A stretch of 64,000 nt of DNA from Flavobacterium glaciei (GCF_003350545.1 NZ_QQBA01000003.1:231373-295372), one strand, 5' to 3'; positions 53,671-61,606 are shown, numbered from the stretch's first letter. Made by a program: numbers and translations. Notes: a model not told the origin generated them from the sequence alone.

Positions 53671-54717
53671 CTAGTGGCAGTAGTACTCTATTTCTCTTCT
53701 AAATAATTGTGTGATAACATTTTTTGAAACATATGTTTTCTTGATCCAGTTATTAAATTTATCGAATTCTATTAGTATTGTTGTGGTGTGTTCACTGTTT
53801 TTATCATTGTCGCTTATGTAAACTATTTTATTAGGAGTGGTAATCAAATTGTAAAACGTACCTATTTCCTTTTTGCTTGTAAAGAAATATTTGGATGAAG
53901 AAATGGAATCTTTTGTCGAATAAGTGTATGTATATTTGTCTAAGTGATTATTTTTATATTCTTCTGTAATTTCTATATCGTAATTGTAGGATTTTAGTTC
54001 TTTTCTGATGTTCTTTAACTCTAGAAATTGAGTAAATTTTGTTTTTGTAAATACTAATGTGTCTAAAATCTTCGTGTATTCGTATATCGTGTAGTTATCA
54101 GGGCTTAGACTTTTCTCCTCTTTGTCACCAGTTATGGATTTGCCAAGCGTAATTCCCCATCCGTTTTCAGTGTTAATAAATGACTCCTTTGTTATTCTAT
54201 TTTTTTTATCATATTGGTAAGTATTATAATGTCTCAATGTATCTTGAGTAAAATATTCTTGTTTAACTAAAAGTTTTTTAACGAAGTGGTTTATGTACTG
54301 ATTTGTTTTTCTTTTTTCACTATTATAAAAGTTCAATGAATCAGGATGTTCAGAAAAATTATTAAAAAATTGTCTGGCAAACAAAGAAATACTGTTTTTG
54401 TCTTTTCTTGAAATAGTTAGTACCCTTCCCTGGTTGTCGTATTCAATTATTTGCCATGGGTCATTGACTGAATTATTGCAATTCAATTGTTTTGTTATTA
54501 TTCCCTTTTTATTGAAAAGTGTTTTATTAACAGACTTGATAGTATCTTTTGTCTCTTTATTTTTGATGAATGTAAAATTGTGATTGGTTATACTTTTTAC
54601 GCATCCATTATGATCGATGTCTCTTAGAGAGTGGGTGAATTGACTAATCGCATTATTTTGAGCAAAAATAAACAGTTGTGTCATCAGTAGTACAAATAAT
54701 AATGGTAGTCGCTTCAT
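53671..54717 (-). CDS. Secreted hypothetical protein with YD-like repeats
   Basis: Protein of 348 residues with signal MKRLPLLFVLLMTQLFIFAQ. The mature part has short aromatic, charged repeats such as IIEYDNQGRVLTISRKD, NTYQYDKKNRITKESFI and LIEFDKFNNWIKKTYV, similar to the (D/N)xxGR motif of RHS/YD repeats, which form beta-strands around sugars or toxins. No toxin domain, no T9SS domain and no lipobox. Function unknown. It lies between two decayed gene ends and may be an accessory gene of this rearranged zone. Confidence 0.7.
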   Translation of the reverse strand: MKRLPLLFVLLMTQLFIFAQNNAISQFTHSLRDIDHNGCVKSITNHNFTFIKNKETKDTIKSVNKTLFNKKGIITKQLNCNNSVNDPWQIIEYDNQGRVLTISRKDKNSISLFARQFFNNFSEHPDSLNFYNSEKRKTNQYINHFVKKLLVKQEYFTQDTLRHYNTYQYDKKNRITKESFINTENGWGITLGKSITGDKEEKSLSPDNYTIYEYTKILDTLVFTKTKFTQFLELKNIRKELKSYNYDIEITEEYKNNHLDKYTYTYSTKDSISSSKYFFTSKKEIGTFYNLITTPNKIVYISDNDKNSEHTTTILIEFDKFNNWIKKTYVSKNVITQLFRREIEYYCH

Positions 54718-54922
54718 TTTTGCTGCTATTGGTTTTTAACTATGTTTTAGTATCATTTATCAAATATATTGTAAAATTCTTTCAATTTTATTTTTTTTGG
54801 GCGACTTAAAATTTAGTGGTCTTTCTTCCCTTATGAAAAGCTGATATGTCGCAATGTAAAGTTCTCAAATTGCAGTAGGGTTGGGGTTTGGATTTTTCCT
54901 ATCGTCAGAATGACAAATAAGA

Positions 54923-55036
54923 CTAGTATCTATAGTACTCTGGTTTGATTGGTCCATTTGCTTTAGTAGAAATACATTTAGCTTTTTCGATACGCTGTGA
55001 TTCAAGTGTAGTGTGTAGTTTTGCGAGGTGTACTAT
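54923..55036 (-). pseudogene. Decayed 3' copy of ahcY (last ~38 codons)
   Basis: On the minus strand HLAKLHTTLESQR leads to GPIKPEYYRY and a TAG, matching the AhcY C-terminus ([13 protein letters not shown] to [10 protein letters not shown]) at about 20 of 38 positions. The flanking 65 bp around the stop are nearly the same as at the intact gene (54888-54952 versus 55288-55351). No intact N-terminal part exists; upstream the frame runs into a hairpin and repeat. The 607 bp from 54718 to 55324 hold no intact gene: only this fragment, hairpins and repeat copy 3. Confidence 0.8.
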
Positions 55037-55038
55037 TG

Positions 55039-55073
55039 TAAAGCTTCTAGCCTTTAAAAGGCTAGAAGCTTTA
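55039..55073. repeat. Perfect long hairpin next to the ahcY remnant
   Basis: TAAAGCTTCTAGCCTTT and AAAGGCTAGAAGCTTTA arms, nearly without loop. Similar in layout to the core hairpin of repeat copy 2 (GCAAAGCTGCCAGCCTT) but with paired base changes. Confidence 0.8.
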
Positions 55074-55146
55074 TTGTAAATACTTCCGCATGAGGGATTA
55101 CTCAACTTCGCTTTTATTTTTATCGGAGTTCATTGAACTTCGTTTG

Positions 55147-55197
55147 TAGCGGCATCCTTTTATGAAGCGCAGCGCAATAAAAGATACAGCGTATAGC
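55147..55197 (+). repeat. Dispersed flavobacterial repeat, copy 3 (partial)
   Basis: TAGCGGCATCCTTTTATG, a small GCGC-rich hairpin, then AAAAGATACAGCGTATAGC. The left arm before TAGCGG is degenerate or missing, and the right end runs into another hairpin. Confidence 0.7.
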
Positions 55198-55241
55198 ATG
55201 ACCCGTAGTCTCGTCTTTTTGGACGAGACTACGGGTCATGC
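55196..55241. repeat. 20-bp perfect hairpin
   Basis: GCATGACCCGTAGTCTCGTC at 55196-55215 and its exact complement at 55222-55241 around a TTTTTG loop. GC content of the stem is much above the surroundings. It has no T-tract directly after it. Confidence 0.85.
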
Positions 55242-55250
55242 CCAAAAACA

Positions 55251-55291
55251 AAAAAACCCTTGCTCCCGAAACTTCGGGACTGCAAGGGTTT
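55251..55291 (-). terminator. Terminator of ahcY
   Basis: AAACCCTTGC / GCAAGGGTTT outer arms with an inner TCCCGAA / TTCGGGA stem, and an A-run to the left giving a U-tract on the minus strand, 34 bp after the ahcY stop. Confidence 0.8.
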
Positions 55292-55324
55292 GGATTCTTC
55301 CTATCGTCAGAATGACAAATAAGA

Positions 55325-56641
55325 CTAGTATCTGTAGTACTCTGGTTTGAATGGACCTTCAACAGGAACTCCAATATAATCCGCTTGTTCAGTACGTAAA
55401 GTCTCTAATTCAACACCTAATTTAGCTAAGTGTAACATTGCTACTTTTTCATCAAGGTGTTTTGGTAACATGTATACTTCATTGTTGTAAGCAGCACTGT
55501 TTTTCCACAATTCGATTTGAGCAAGAGTTTGGTTAGTAAATGAGTTACTCATTACAAAACTTGGGTGACCTGTAGCACAACCAAGGTTTACCAAACGACC
55601 TTCTGCCAAAACGATAATGTCGTTTCCAGCAATGGTGTATTTGTCAACTTGTGGTTTGATTTCAATTTTTGATGCACCGTGGTTTGTATTCAACCAAGCC
55701 ATATCAATTTCGTTATCAAAATGTCCAATGTTACAAACGATAGTTTTGTCTTTCATTTTTTCGAAATGAGAACCTAAAACGATATCTTTATTTCCAGTCG
55801 TAGTGATGATAATATCAGCAGTTGCGATAACTGTGTCTAATTTTTTTACTTCAAAACCGTCCATTGCAGCTTGTAAAGCACAAATAGGGTCAATTTCAGT
55901 AACTGTAACAATAGAGCCAGCACCTCTAAAAGAAGCCGCAGTTCCTTTACCTACATCACCGTAACCACAAACGATTACTCTTTTTGCAGCAAGCATAACA
56001 TCCGTTGCACGACGAACAGCATCAACTGCTGACTCTTTACAACCGTATTTGTTGTCAAATTTCGATTTAGTAACTGAGTCATTTACGTTAATAGCAGGCA
56101 TAGGTAGTGTTCCCGCTTTTACTCTTTCGTACAATCTATGAACTCCTGTTGTAGTTTCTTCAGATAAACCTTTGATACCAGCAACTAAATGTGGGTAACG
56201 ATCAATAACCATATTAGTCAAATCTCCGCCATCATCAAGGATCATGTTCAATGGTTTTCTGTCTTCACCAAAGAATAATGTTTGCTCGATACACCAGTCA
56301 AAATCCTCTTCATTCAAACCTTTCCAAGCATAAACTTGAATTCCTGCAGCAGCAATAGCAGCGGCAGCTTGATCTTGAGTAGAGAAAATGTTACAAGAAG
56401 ACCAAGTAACTTCAGCACCAAGAGCGATTAAAGTTTCAATCAAAACCGCAGTCTGGATTGTCATGTGCAAACATCCTGCAATACGAGCACCAGCAAGTGG
56501 TTGTTCGTTTTTGTATTCCGCACGAAGCGCCATTAAACCTGGCATTTCAGCTTCTGCTAGTTCAATTTCTTTTCTTCCCCAAGCCGCTAGAGAAATGTCT
56601 TTTACTTTGAAAGCCACAAAAGGCATAGTTGTAGTACTCAT
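55325..56641 (-). CDS. ahcY: S-adenosyl-L-homocysteine hydrolase
   Basis: Cytosolic NAD-dependent enzyme that splits S-adenosylhomocysteine to adenosine and homocysteine, relieving inhibition of methyltransferases. 438 residues, normal length. [20 protein letters not shown] near the start, [10 protein letters not shown] (about 107-116), [20 protein letters not shown] (about 225-244) the NAD-binding fold, and the C-terminal [10 protein letters not shown]. The 3' end is duplicated as a remnant 400 bp downstream. A dispersed repeat lies on its promoter side (56793-56871). Confidence 0.97.
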   Translation of the reverse strand: MSTTTMPFVAFKVKDISLAAWGRKEIELAEAEMPGLMALRAEYKNEQPLAGARIAGCLHMTIQTAVLIETLIALGAEVTWSSCNIFSTQDQAAAAIAAAGIQVYAWKGLNEEDFDWCIEQTLFFGEDRKPLNMILDDGGDLTNMVIDRYPHLVAGIKGLSEETTTGVHRLYERVKAGTLPMPAINVNDSVTKSKFDNKYGCKESAVDAVRRATDVMLAAKRVIVCGYGDVGKGTAASFRGAGSIVTVTEIDPICALQAAMDGFEVKKLDTVIATADIIITTTGNKDIVLGSHFEKMKDKTIVCNIGHFDNEIDMAWLNTNHGASKIEIKPQVDKYTIAGNDIIVLAEGRLVNLGCATGHPSFVMSNSFTNQTLAQIELWKNSAAYNNEVYMLPKHLDEKVAMLHLAKLGVELETLRTEQADYIGVPVEGPFKPEYYRY

Positions 56642-56671
56642 TTATAGTATATTTGTAATTTTAATTTTTTG

Positions 56672-56679
56672 CAAATTTA
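56672..56679 (-). promoter_or_regulatory. -7 element of ahcY
   Basis: Plus strand CAAATTTA reads TAAATTTG on the minus strand, an exact TAnnTTTG match 31 bp before the ATG at 56641. No clear -33 element. Confidence 0.5.
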
Positions 56680-56792
56680 CGTAATAACTTTAGAATTTAA
56701 CTGTTTTCTATAAGATTTGTGAATTGTTTAATTCGCTAATCTTTTGAACATTAACTAAATAATTTCATGAAGCTGATCTTGTTTCAGTTTCT

Positions 56793-56871
56793 GGAGCTAT
56801 TTCCCGTTATTCGCTATATCTTTTATCACGCAAAAAAGCGTGAAAAAAGGATGCCGCTGCTACCGGGGCTA
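56793..56871 (-). repeat. Dispersed flavobacterial repeat, copy 4 (inverted)
   Basis: Reads on the minus strand TAGCCCCGGTAGCAGCGGCA then TCCTTTTTTCACGC, a central hairpin and TAAAAGATATAGCGAATAAC ending in AGCTCC, matching copy 2 closely in both arms. It lies between ahcY and the PPTase gene. Confidence 0.85.
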
Positions 56872-56891
56872 AAAAATGATACCAGAACACG

Positions 56892-57530
56892 ATGCCGCTT
56901 TTCAAAACGATTAATTTATCTCAAACCGTCGCCACCACTCAAATTCTTGTTTGGAAAGTAACCGAATCCTATGCGGAATTATTCGAACAAGTAATCTTAA
57001 ACGAGAACAATCGTATTAGGCTAAACGGAATGAGATCCGAAATACACCAACGCGCCTTTCTTAGTGTTCGTAAATTATTACAAGAAGCCGGCTACACCGA
57101 TTTAGATTTGTATTATGATGAATTCGGCAAACCACATTTACAAGGAAAAAAGCATATTTCAATAACACATTCGCATAATTTTTCGGCAATTATTATTAGT
57201 GACGAAATAGTAGGAATCGACATCGAAATGCAAAGAGAAAAAATCACACGAATCGCTGATAAATTTTGTGATTCAGAATTTCAATTTTTGGATATAAGTT
57301 GCGAAGATTACATTAGGAAATTAACGGTGATTTGGGGTGCCAAAGAAGCAATATTTAAAATTAGAAATGAAAAAGGAATCAGTTTCAAGGATCACATAAG
57401 CGTTGATAATTTTCGTATCAGCGCTAAACAAACTATTGCCACGCTTCATTCTGATAATCTGGTTAAGGATTTTAAGATTCATTTTGAAGAAATTGAAGAT
57501 TTTACTTTAGTTTATGCTTTCGAAAAATAA
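56892..57530 (+). CDS. 4'-Phosphopantetheinyl transferase superfamily protein
   Basis: Transfers phosphopantetheine from CoA to a Ser of a carrier protein. 212 residues (Sfp-like long type). EIVGIDIEMQREKITRIADK (about 108-127) holds the Mg-binding Asp and Glu, and VIWGAKEAIFKIRNEKG (about 154-170) is the WxxKEA motif. ITHSHNFSAIII precedes them. ATG at 56892 fits the family N-terminus. It lies 21 bp after repeat copy 4. Carrier protein not determined; fatty-acid ACP or a lipid or siderophore system is possible. Confidence 0.88.
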   Translation: MPLFKTINLSQTVATTQILVWKVTESYAELFEQVILNENNRIRLNGMRSEIHQRAFLSVRKLLQEAGYTDLDLYYDEFGKPHLQGKKHISITHSHNFSAIIISDEIVGIDIEMQREKITRIADKFCDSEFQFLDISCEDYIRKLTVIWGAKEAIFKIRNEKGISFKDHISVDNFRISAKQTIATLHSDNLVKDFKIHFEEIEDFTLVYAFEK

Positions 57531-57642
57531 TGGCTGGGCACAGGCCTATTGAATGATTTGGAAGAAGTAGAAATTGTAGTCCTAGTAATCTGTTGAATAA
57601 TTTGTATTAATCTGTAAAATCCGCTTCACCTGCGTACTAAAA

Positions 57643-58359
57643 ATGACAAATATTTATAATGACATTTTAAAATCAAAAAGCGAAAAAAAAAAATTGCTCG
57701 CTATTCTTTTAGATCCAGACAAAGTAGTTTTGGAGAGCTCATCTATTTTGATTTCAAAAATTAATGACTCTCCTGCAACTCATATATTCATTGGCGGAAG
57801 CATTGTCACAACTACTATTATTGATGAATTAATTGTGAAAATCAAACAAAATTGTAGTCTGCCAATCGTTCTTTTTCCGGGGAATCCATCACAAATTTCA
57901 GATAAAGCCGATGCTATTTTGTTTTTATCATTACTATCTGGTCGCAATCCGGATTATTTAATAGAACATCAGGTAAAGGCAGCCCCAATTTTAAAAAAAA
58001 CTCAGCTCGAAATTATTTCAACGGGATACATCCTAATTGAAAGCGGAACTGAAACCGCCGTAGAAAGAGTGAGCAAAACCATTCCTTTAGATAGAACTAA
58101 TCATGAATTTGCATTAGCTACGGCTCAGGCTGGCGAAATGTTAGGCAGTAAGTTAATATATCTGGAAGCGGGAAGTGGTGCTAAACAAGCTGTCCCATTA
58201 GAAATGATTGCATTAGTTGCTCAAAATATTGAAATTCCGTTACTTGTTGGAGGTGGAATTGTAGATTTGCAAGGTATTCAAAACGCTTATCATGCCGGAG
58301 CCGATTTAGTTGTTATAGGAACGGCTTTTGAAAAAGATATTAATTTTTTTAACCCTTAA
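57643..58359 (+). CDS. PcrB/GGGPS-family polyprenylglyceryl phosphate synthase
   Basis: TIM-barrel prenyltransferase of 238 residues joining a polyprenyl diphosphate to glycerol-1-phosphate. LLAILLDPDKV (about 20-30) begins the barrel, FIGGSIVTTTII and VLFPGNPSQIS are phosphate loops, ISTGYILIESGTETAVERV is the substrate region, and YLEAGSGAKQAV with LLVGGGIVDLQG (near 178-212) are the glycerol phosphate sites. Bacteroidetes homologues are usually labelled GGGPS; the chain length is not deducible. It is 3 bp before pnuC, so co-transcribed. Confidence 0.88.
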   Translation: MTNIYNDILKSKSEKKKLLAILLDPDKVVLESSSILISKINDSPATHIFIGGSIVTTTIIDELIVKIKQNCSLPIVLFPGNPSQISDKADAILFLSLLSGRNPDYLIEHQVKAAPILKKTQLEIISTGYILIESGTETAVERVSKTIPLDRTNHEFALATAQAGEMLGSKLIYLEAGSGAKQAVPLEMIALVAQNIEIPLLVGGGIVDLQGIQNAYHAGADLVVIGTAFEKDINFFNP

Positions 58360-58362
58360 TTC

Positions 58363-58992
58363 ATGATAGAATACTTTTTTTCACAATACAGCGAATACCC
58401 AACATTAGATATTATCTTAGAAATTGTTGCTGTTGTTTTTGGATTATTGAGCGTTTGGTATGCAAAAAAAGACAACATTTTAGTTTTTCCAACTGGATTA
58501 GTAAGTACCTCTATATTTGTGTATTTGCTTTGGAAATGGACTTTGTGGGGCGATATGATGATTAATGGCTATTATTTTGTGATGAGTATTTATGGCTGGT
58601 ACCATTGGACTCGTAAAAAAGATGATACAGTTGAATTCCCAATTTCAAAAATTTCGAGTTCAGAAAAACGAATTGCGATAATTCTTTTTATATTTACTGT
58701 CGCTTTTGTGGTTTCGGTGTATCATTATTTCGGAAAATTCACCACTTGGTATGCTTATGTAGATACATTTATCACAGGAATTTTCTTTGTAGGAATGTGG
58801 CTCATGGCTAAAAGGAAAGTAGAAAATTGGGTGTTTTGGATTGTTGGAGATGTAATTTCTATTCCATTATATTTTTCAAAAGGATTTACTTTTACCAGTT
58901 TTCAATACTTAGTATTTACAATAGTTGCCATTTTTGGCTATTTAGAATGGAAGAAAATCTCAGACAGCTCTCAAACGGAGTTACAAAAATAA
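58363..58992 (+). CDS. PnuC-family vitamin or nucleoside transporter
   Basis: Inner-membrane protein of 209 residues with about seven helices. ILEIVAVVFGLLSVWYAKKD and FPTGLVSTSIFVYLLWKW near the start, and MMINGYYFVMSIYGWYHW, the WxxW segment that forms the substrate pocket in PnuC proteins. Family members take up nicotinamide riboside (PnuC), thiamin (PnuT) or riboflavin (PnuX). The next gene encodes a NadR-type kinase, supporting nicotinamide riboside; the TPP riboswitch 2.5 kb away favours a check for thiamin. Overlaps the kinase gene by 46 bp. Confidence 0.88.
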   Translation: MIEYFFSQYSEYPTLDIILEIVAVVFGLLSVWYAKKDNILVFPTGLVSTSIFVYLLWKWTLWGDMMINGYYFVMSIYGWYHWTRKKDDTVEFPISKISSSEKRIAIILFIFTVAFVVSVYHYFGKFTTWYAYVDTFITGIFFVGMWLMAKRKVENWVFWIVGDVISIPLYFSKGFTFTSFQYLVFTIVAIFGYLEWKKISDSSQTELQK

Positions 58993-61067
58993 TTAAAATT
59001 GCTCTTTTTGGTCCCGAAAGTACGGGAAAAACCACATTGGCAAAGCAACTCGCGGAATATTATAAAACAGAATGGGTTCCTGAATTTGCAAGAGACTATC
59101 TTCAAAAAAAATGGGATCTAGATGAAAAAGTTTGTAGTATTGATGACCTGCTTCCTATTGCTTTAGGGCAAACCAAATTAGAAAATGAAACTGCTTTAAT
59201 TGCTAATAAATATCTTTTTTGTGACACTAATTTATTAGTTACTAAGGTTTTTTCTGAAGTATATTATAATTATTGTGACCCATTATTAGATCAAGCTGCT
59301 CGCGAGCATGAATATGACTTGTTTTTTCTTACGGACATTGACATTCCATGGGAAAAAGATGATTTAAGAGATTGTCCAGATAAAAGGGAGTCTGTGTTTG
59401 CAATTTTCAAAAAATCGTTAATCGATAATAAAAAACCATTTGTAATTCTTTCAGGAGATAAAAAATTACGGCTAAATAAAGCAGTAGCGATTATCAATGA
59501 TTTAACAAAGGCTAAAGAAATGGGATTTTCTTCACTTGATTTTCTTCAGATATATCAAAAAGGAGTTTCATTAAAAAACATTCAACAACAACTTGATTTT
59601 TTTAGAAATGGAATAACAAAGAGTAATCTGGTAGGACCGGCAACTTTATTCAATGGTATTTTAAAATTATCTGAAAATAATTTCCATGAAAAGGCAGTTC
59701 TTTTTGATGAGAATAAGTCAAATTTTAAACTTGAGAAATTTGTTCCAGCATCTGGCGCAGCTACAAGAATGTTTAAGTTTTTGCTTAGCTTTTTGAAGGA
59801 TTTTGATCTCGAAAACGAAACGATTAATGCGTACATAAATAGAAAAAAAGAAACAGAACTCCCTGTCTTTATTATTGGTTTAGAAAAATTTCCGTTTTTC
59901 GAGGCAGTTGATAAAAAACTAAGAGAGGAATTTATTGATTTTGAATCCCTAGATCGTGATTATAAAAATTATTATTTCATAAAATTACTGTTAGCCACGG
60001 ATTATTTCAATTTTGCGGGTAAGCCCAAAGGTGTACTTCCTTTTCATAGATATGAAAATCATATTTACACACCGGTGGAGGAACATCTTAATGAATGTGT
60101 CTATTATGCTAACTCAAATTCAAATTCAAGTTTACATTTTACGGTGTCAGAATCTCATTTGACACAGTTTCAAACTTCAATAAATGACGTTAAAGAAATA
60201 GTAGAAAAAAAGGCTGGAATAGCAATAGACGTTAGCTACTCTTTTCAAAATGAGAGTACGGATACTTTAGCTGTAGATTTTGAAAACAACCCTTTCAGAG
60301 ATGAAAACGGCAAATTATTTTTTAGACCGGGGGGACACGGAGCTTTGATAGAAAACTTAAATAATCTTGATGCGGATATTGTTTTTATAAAAAACATTGA
60401 TAATGTAATCCAAAATAATATTGAAAAAAACGCTTTGTATAAAAAAGCACTAGCAGGAATTTTAATTGAATTGCAACAGCAGGTATTTAAGTATTTGCAT
60501 GCAATTGATGTTGATGAAATTCAACAGGAGGAAAGCGAAGAAGTTTTACTTTTTTTACAAGAAAAACTAAATATTAGTATCCCCAATAGTTTTTACCAAC
60601 TTAGTTTTGAAGATAAAATCACTGAAATAAAAGCTGCTTTAAATAAGCCTATCAGAGTTTGTGGTATGGTAAAAAATGAAGGTGAAGCGGGAGGTGGTCC
60701 TTATTGGGTAAAAGATGAGAAAGGATCTATTACTTTGCAAATTGTTGAAAGCTCACAAGTAGATTTATCTAATGAAAGTCAGATGGGAATGCTGAATGCA
60801 TCTACACACTTTAATCCTGTAGATTTAGTGTGTGGAATTAAAAATTATAAAAATGAAAAATTTGATTTAACTCAATTTGTAGATCATAATAGTGGTTTTA
60901 TTGTAGAGAAAACTACTTTTGGAAGGGATATTAAATCCTATGAACTACCCGGATTATGGAATGGAGCTATGGCAAAATGGATAACTGTATTTGTACAAGT
61001 GCCTTTGATTACTTTTAATCCCGTAAAAACAGTTAATGATTTATTAAAACCTGCACATCAGCCGTAA
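58947..61067 (+). CDS. NadR-type kinase fused to a DUF4301 domain
   Basis: Protein of 706 residues, ATG at 58947 (MEENLRQLSNGVTKIIKIAL); an upstream ATG at 58827 lies deep in pnuC and is not used. Residues about 16-190: P-loop IALFGPESTGKTTLAKQLAE, VPEFARDYLQ, and LFCDTNLLVTKVFSEVYY (Asp and Thr of the kinase), as in the ribosylnicotinamide kinase part of NadR. From M192 (MGFSSLDFLQIYQKG) to the end: DUF4301, with PASGAATRMFKFLLS, FRPGGHGALIENLNNLDAD, and AGGGPYWVKDEKG. No NMN adenylyltransferase domain. In relatives as I remember them these are two genes. ATG at 59520 could restart the second part. Confidence 0.82.
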   Translation: MEENLRQLSNGVTKIIKIALFGPESTGKTTLAKQLAEYYKTEWVPEFARDYLQKKWDLDEKVCSIDDLLPIALGQTKLENETALIANKYLFCDTNLLVTKVFSEVYYNYCDPLLDQAAREHEYDLFFLTDIDIPWEKDDLRDCPDKRESVFAIFKKSLIDNKKPFVILSGDKKLRLNKAVAIINDLTKAKEMGFSSLDFLQIYQKGVSLKNIQQQLDFFRNGITKSNLVGPATLFNGILKLSENNFHEKAVLFDENKSNFKLEKFVPASGAATRMFKFLLSFLKDFDLENETINAYINRKKETELPVFIIGLEKFPFFEAVDKKLREEFIDFESLDRDYKNYYFIKLLLATDYFNFAGKPKGVLPFHRYENHIYTPVEEHLNECVYYANSNSNSSLHFTVSESHLTQFQTSINDVKEIVEKKAGIAIDVSYSFQNESTDTLAVDFENNPFRDENGKLFFRPGGHGALIENLNNLDADIVFIKNIDNVIQNNIEKNALYKKALAGILIELQQQVFKYLHAIDVDEIQQEESEEVLLFLQEKLNISIPNSFYQLSFEDKITEIKAALNKPIRVCGMVKNEGEAGGGPYWVKDEKGSITLQIVESSQVDLSNESQMGMLNASTHFNPVDLVCGIKNYKNEKFDLTQFVDHNSGFIVEKTTFGRDIKSYELPGLWNGAMAKWITVFVQVPLITFNPVKTVNDLLKPAHQP

Positions 61068-61072
61068 TAATT

Positions 61073-61474
61073 TTGGAAAACGAAAAAATCATATCAGAGT
61101 TAAGTTTTAAAGCCGTCCGCAGTAGTGGAGCAGGCGGTCAAAACGTAAATAAAGTTTCCTCGAAAGTAGTATTAACTTTTGATTTGAAGAATTCTCAGGC
61201 TCTAACGGTTGAGGAGAAACTTTTAGTTGAAACCAAATTATCTTCCAGATTAACAACCGATGCTGTTTTGATTTTGAATTGTGATGAAGATAGAAGTCAG
61301 TTAAGAAACAAAGATATTGTTACCAAACGATTTTTGGAAATGATAAAAAATGCATTATTTGTTCCAAAGGAAAGAAAGCCCACCAGAATCCCTAAATCTG
61401 TTATTAGAAAGCGAATAAAGGATAAAAAAAATGTTTCTGAGGTAAAAAAGACACGTAGAAAACCTGATTTTTAA
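61073..61474 (+). CDS. arfB: ArfB (YaeJ)-like ribosome-rescue peptidyl hydrolase
   Basis: Release-factor-like protein of 133 residues, without a stop-codon recognition domain. The TTG at 61073 was chosen because MENEKIISELSFKAVRSSG gives the usual start just before the GGQ loop, and no ATG precedes it. SSGAGGQNVNKVSSKV near 16-31 holds the hydrolytic GGQ, and the basic tail (KERKPTRIPKSVIRKRIKDK) enters the mRNA channel of stalled ribosomes. 5 bp after the DUF4301 stop, so probably in its operon. Confidence 0.9.
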   Translation: MENEKIISELSFKAVRSSGAGGQNVNKVSSKVVLTFDLKNSQALTVEEKLLVETKLSSRLTTDAVLILNCDEDRSQLRNKDIVTKRFLEMIKNALFVPKERKPTRIPKSVIRKRIKDKKNVSEVKKTRRKPDF

Positions 61475-61485
61475 AAATTATTCCA

Positions 61486-61513
61486 ATTCATAATTTATAA
61501 TTCATAATTTATA
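61486..61513 (+). repeat. Two tandem copies of a 14-bp A/T repeat before the riboswitch
   Basis: ATTCATAATTTATA occurs twice head to tail (61486-61499 and 61500-61513), directly upstream of the putative promoter. Confidence 0.8.
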
Positions 61514-61515
61514 AT

Positions 61516-61523
61516 TAGTTTTG
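61516..61523 (+). promoter_or_regulatory. -7 element driving the TPP riboswitch transcript
   Basis: TAGTTTTG, an exact TAnnTTTG match; transcription would begin close to 61527-61530, just at the 5' edge of the aptamer. Confidence 0.55.
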
Positions 61524-61529
61524 CGCTGT

Positions 61530-61606
61530 CTCAAAGGGGTGCTCTAAATAACGAGCTGAGATCATACCCAACGAACCTGGGCGAGTAATGTCGCTAAGGG
61601 AAAAAA
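61530..61606 (+). ncRNA. TPP (thiamin pyrophosphate) riboswitch
   Basis: The THI-element conserved blocks appear in order: GGGGTGCTC, GAGCTGAGA, ATACCC, GAACCTGGG, GAGTAATGTC and GCTAAGGGA. The CTGAGA and GAACCT segments bind the pyrimidine and pyrophosphate ends. It precedes a TonB-dependent receptor by about 105 bp, so high intracellular TPP should lower receptor expression. P1 may be formed by TGTC (61527-61530) with GACA (61608-61611). Confidence 0.92.

Noticed and set aside
53596..53706. 36-codon hydrophobic open frame (MIFKVNVLAIIIIILVSIFL...) after the rpmA remnant, overlapping the end of the 53671-54717 gene
   Set aside because: It looks like a small membrane protein, but it is short, AT-driven, overlaps a longer gene on the other strand and has no visible conservation evidence.
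55120..55374. 84-codon open frame on the minus strand across the hairpins and the ahcY 3' end
   Set aside because: Made of repeat and hairpin sequence; no start context and no resemblance to proteins.
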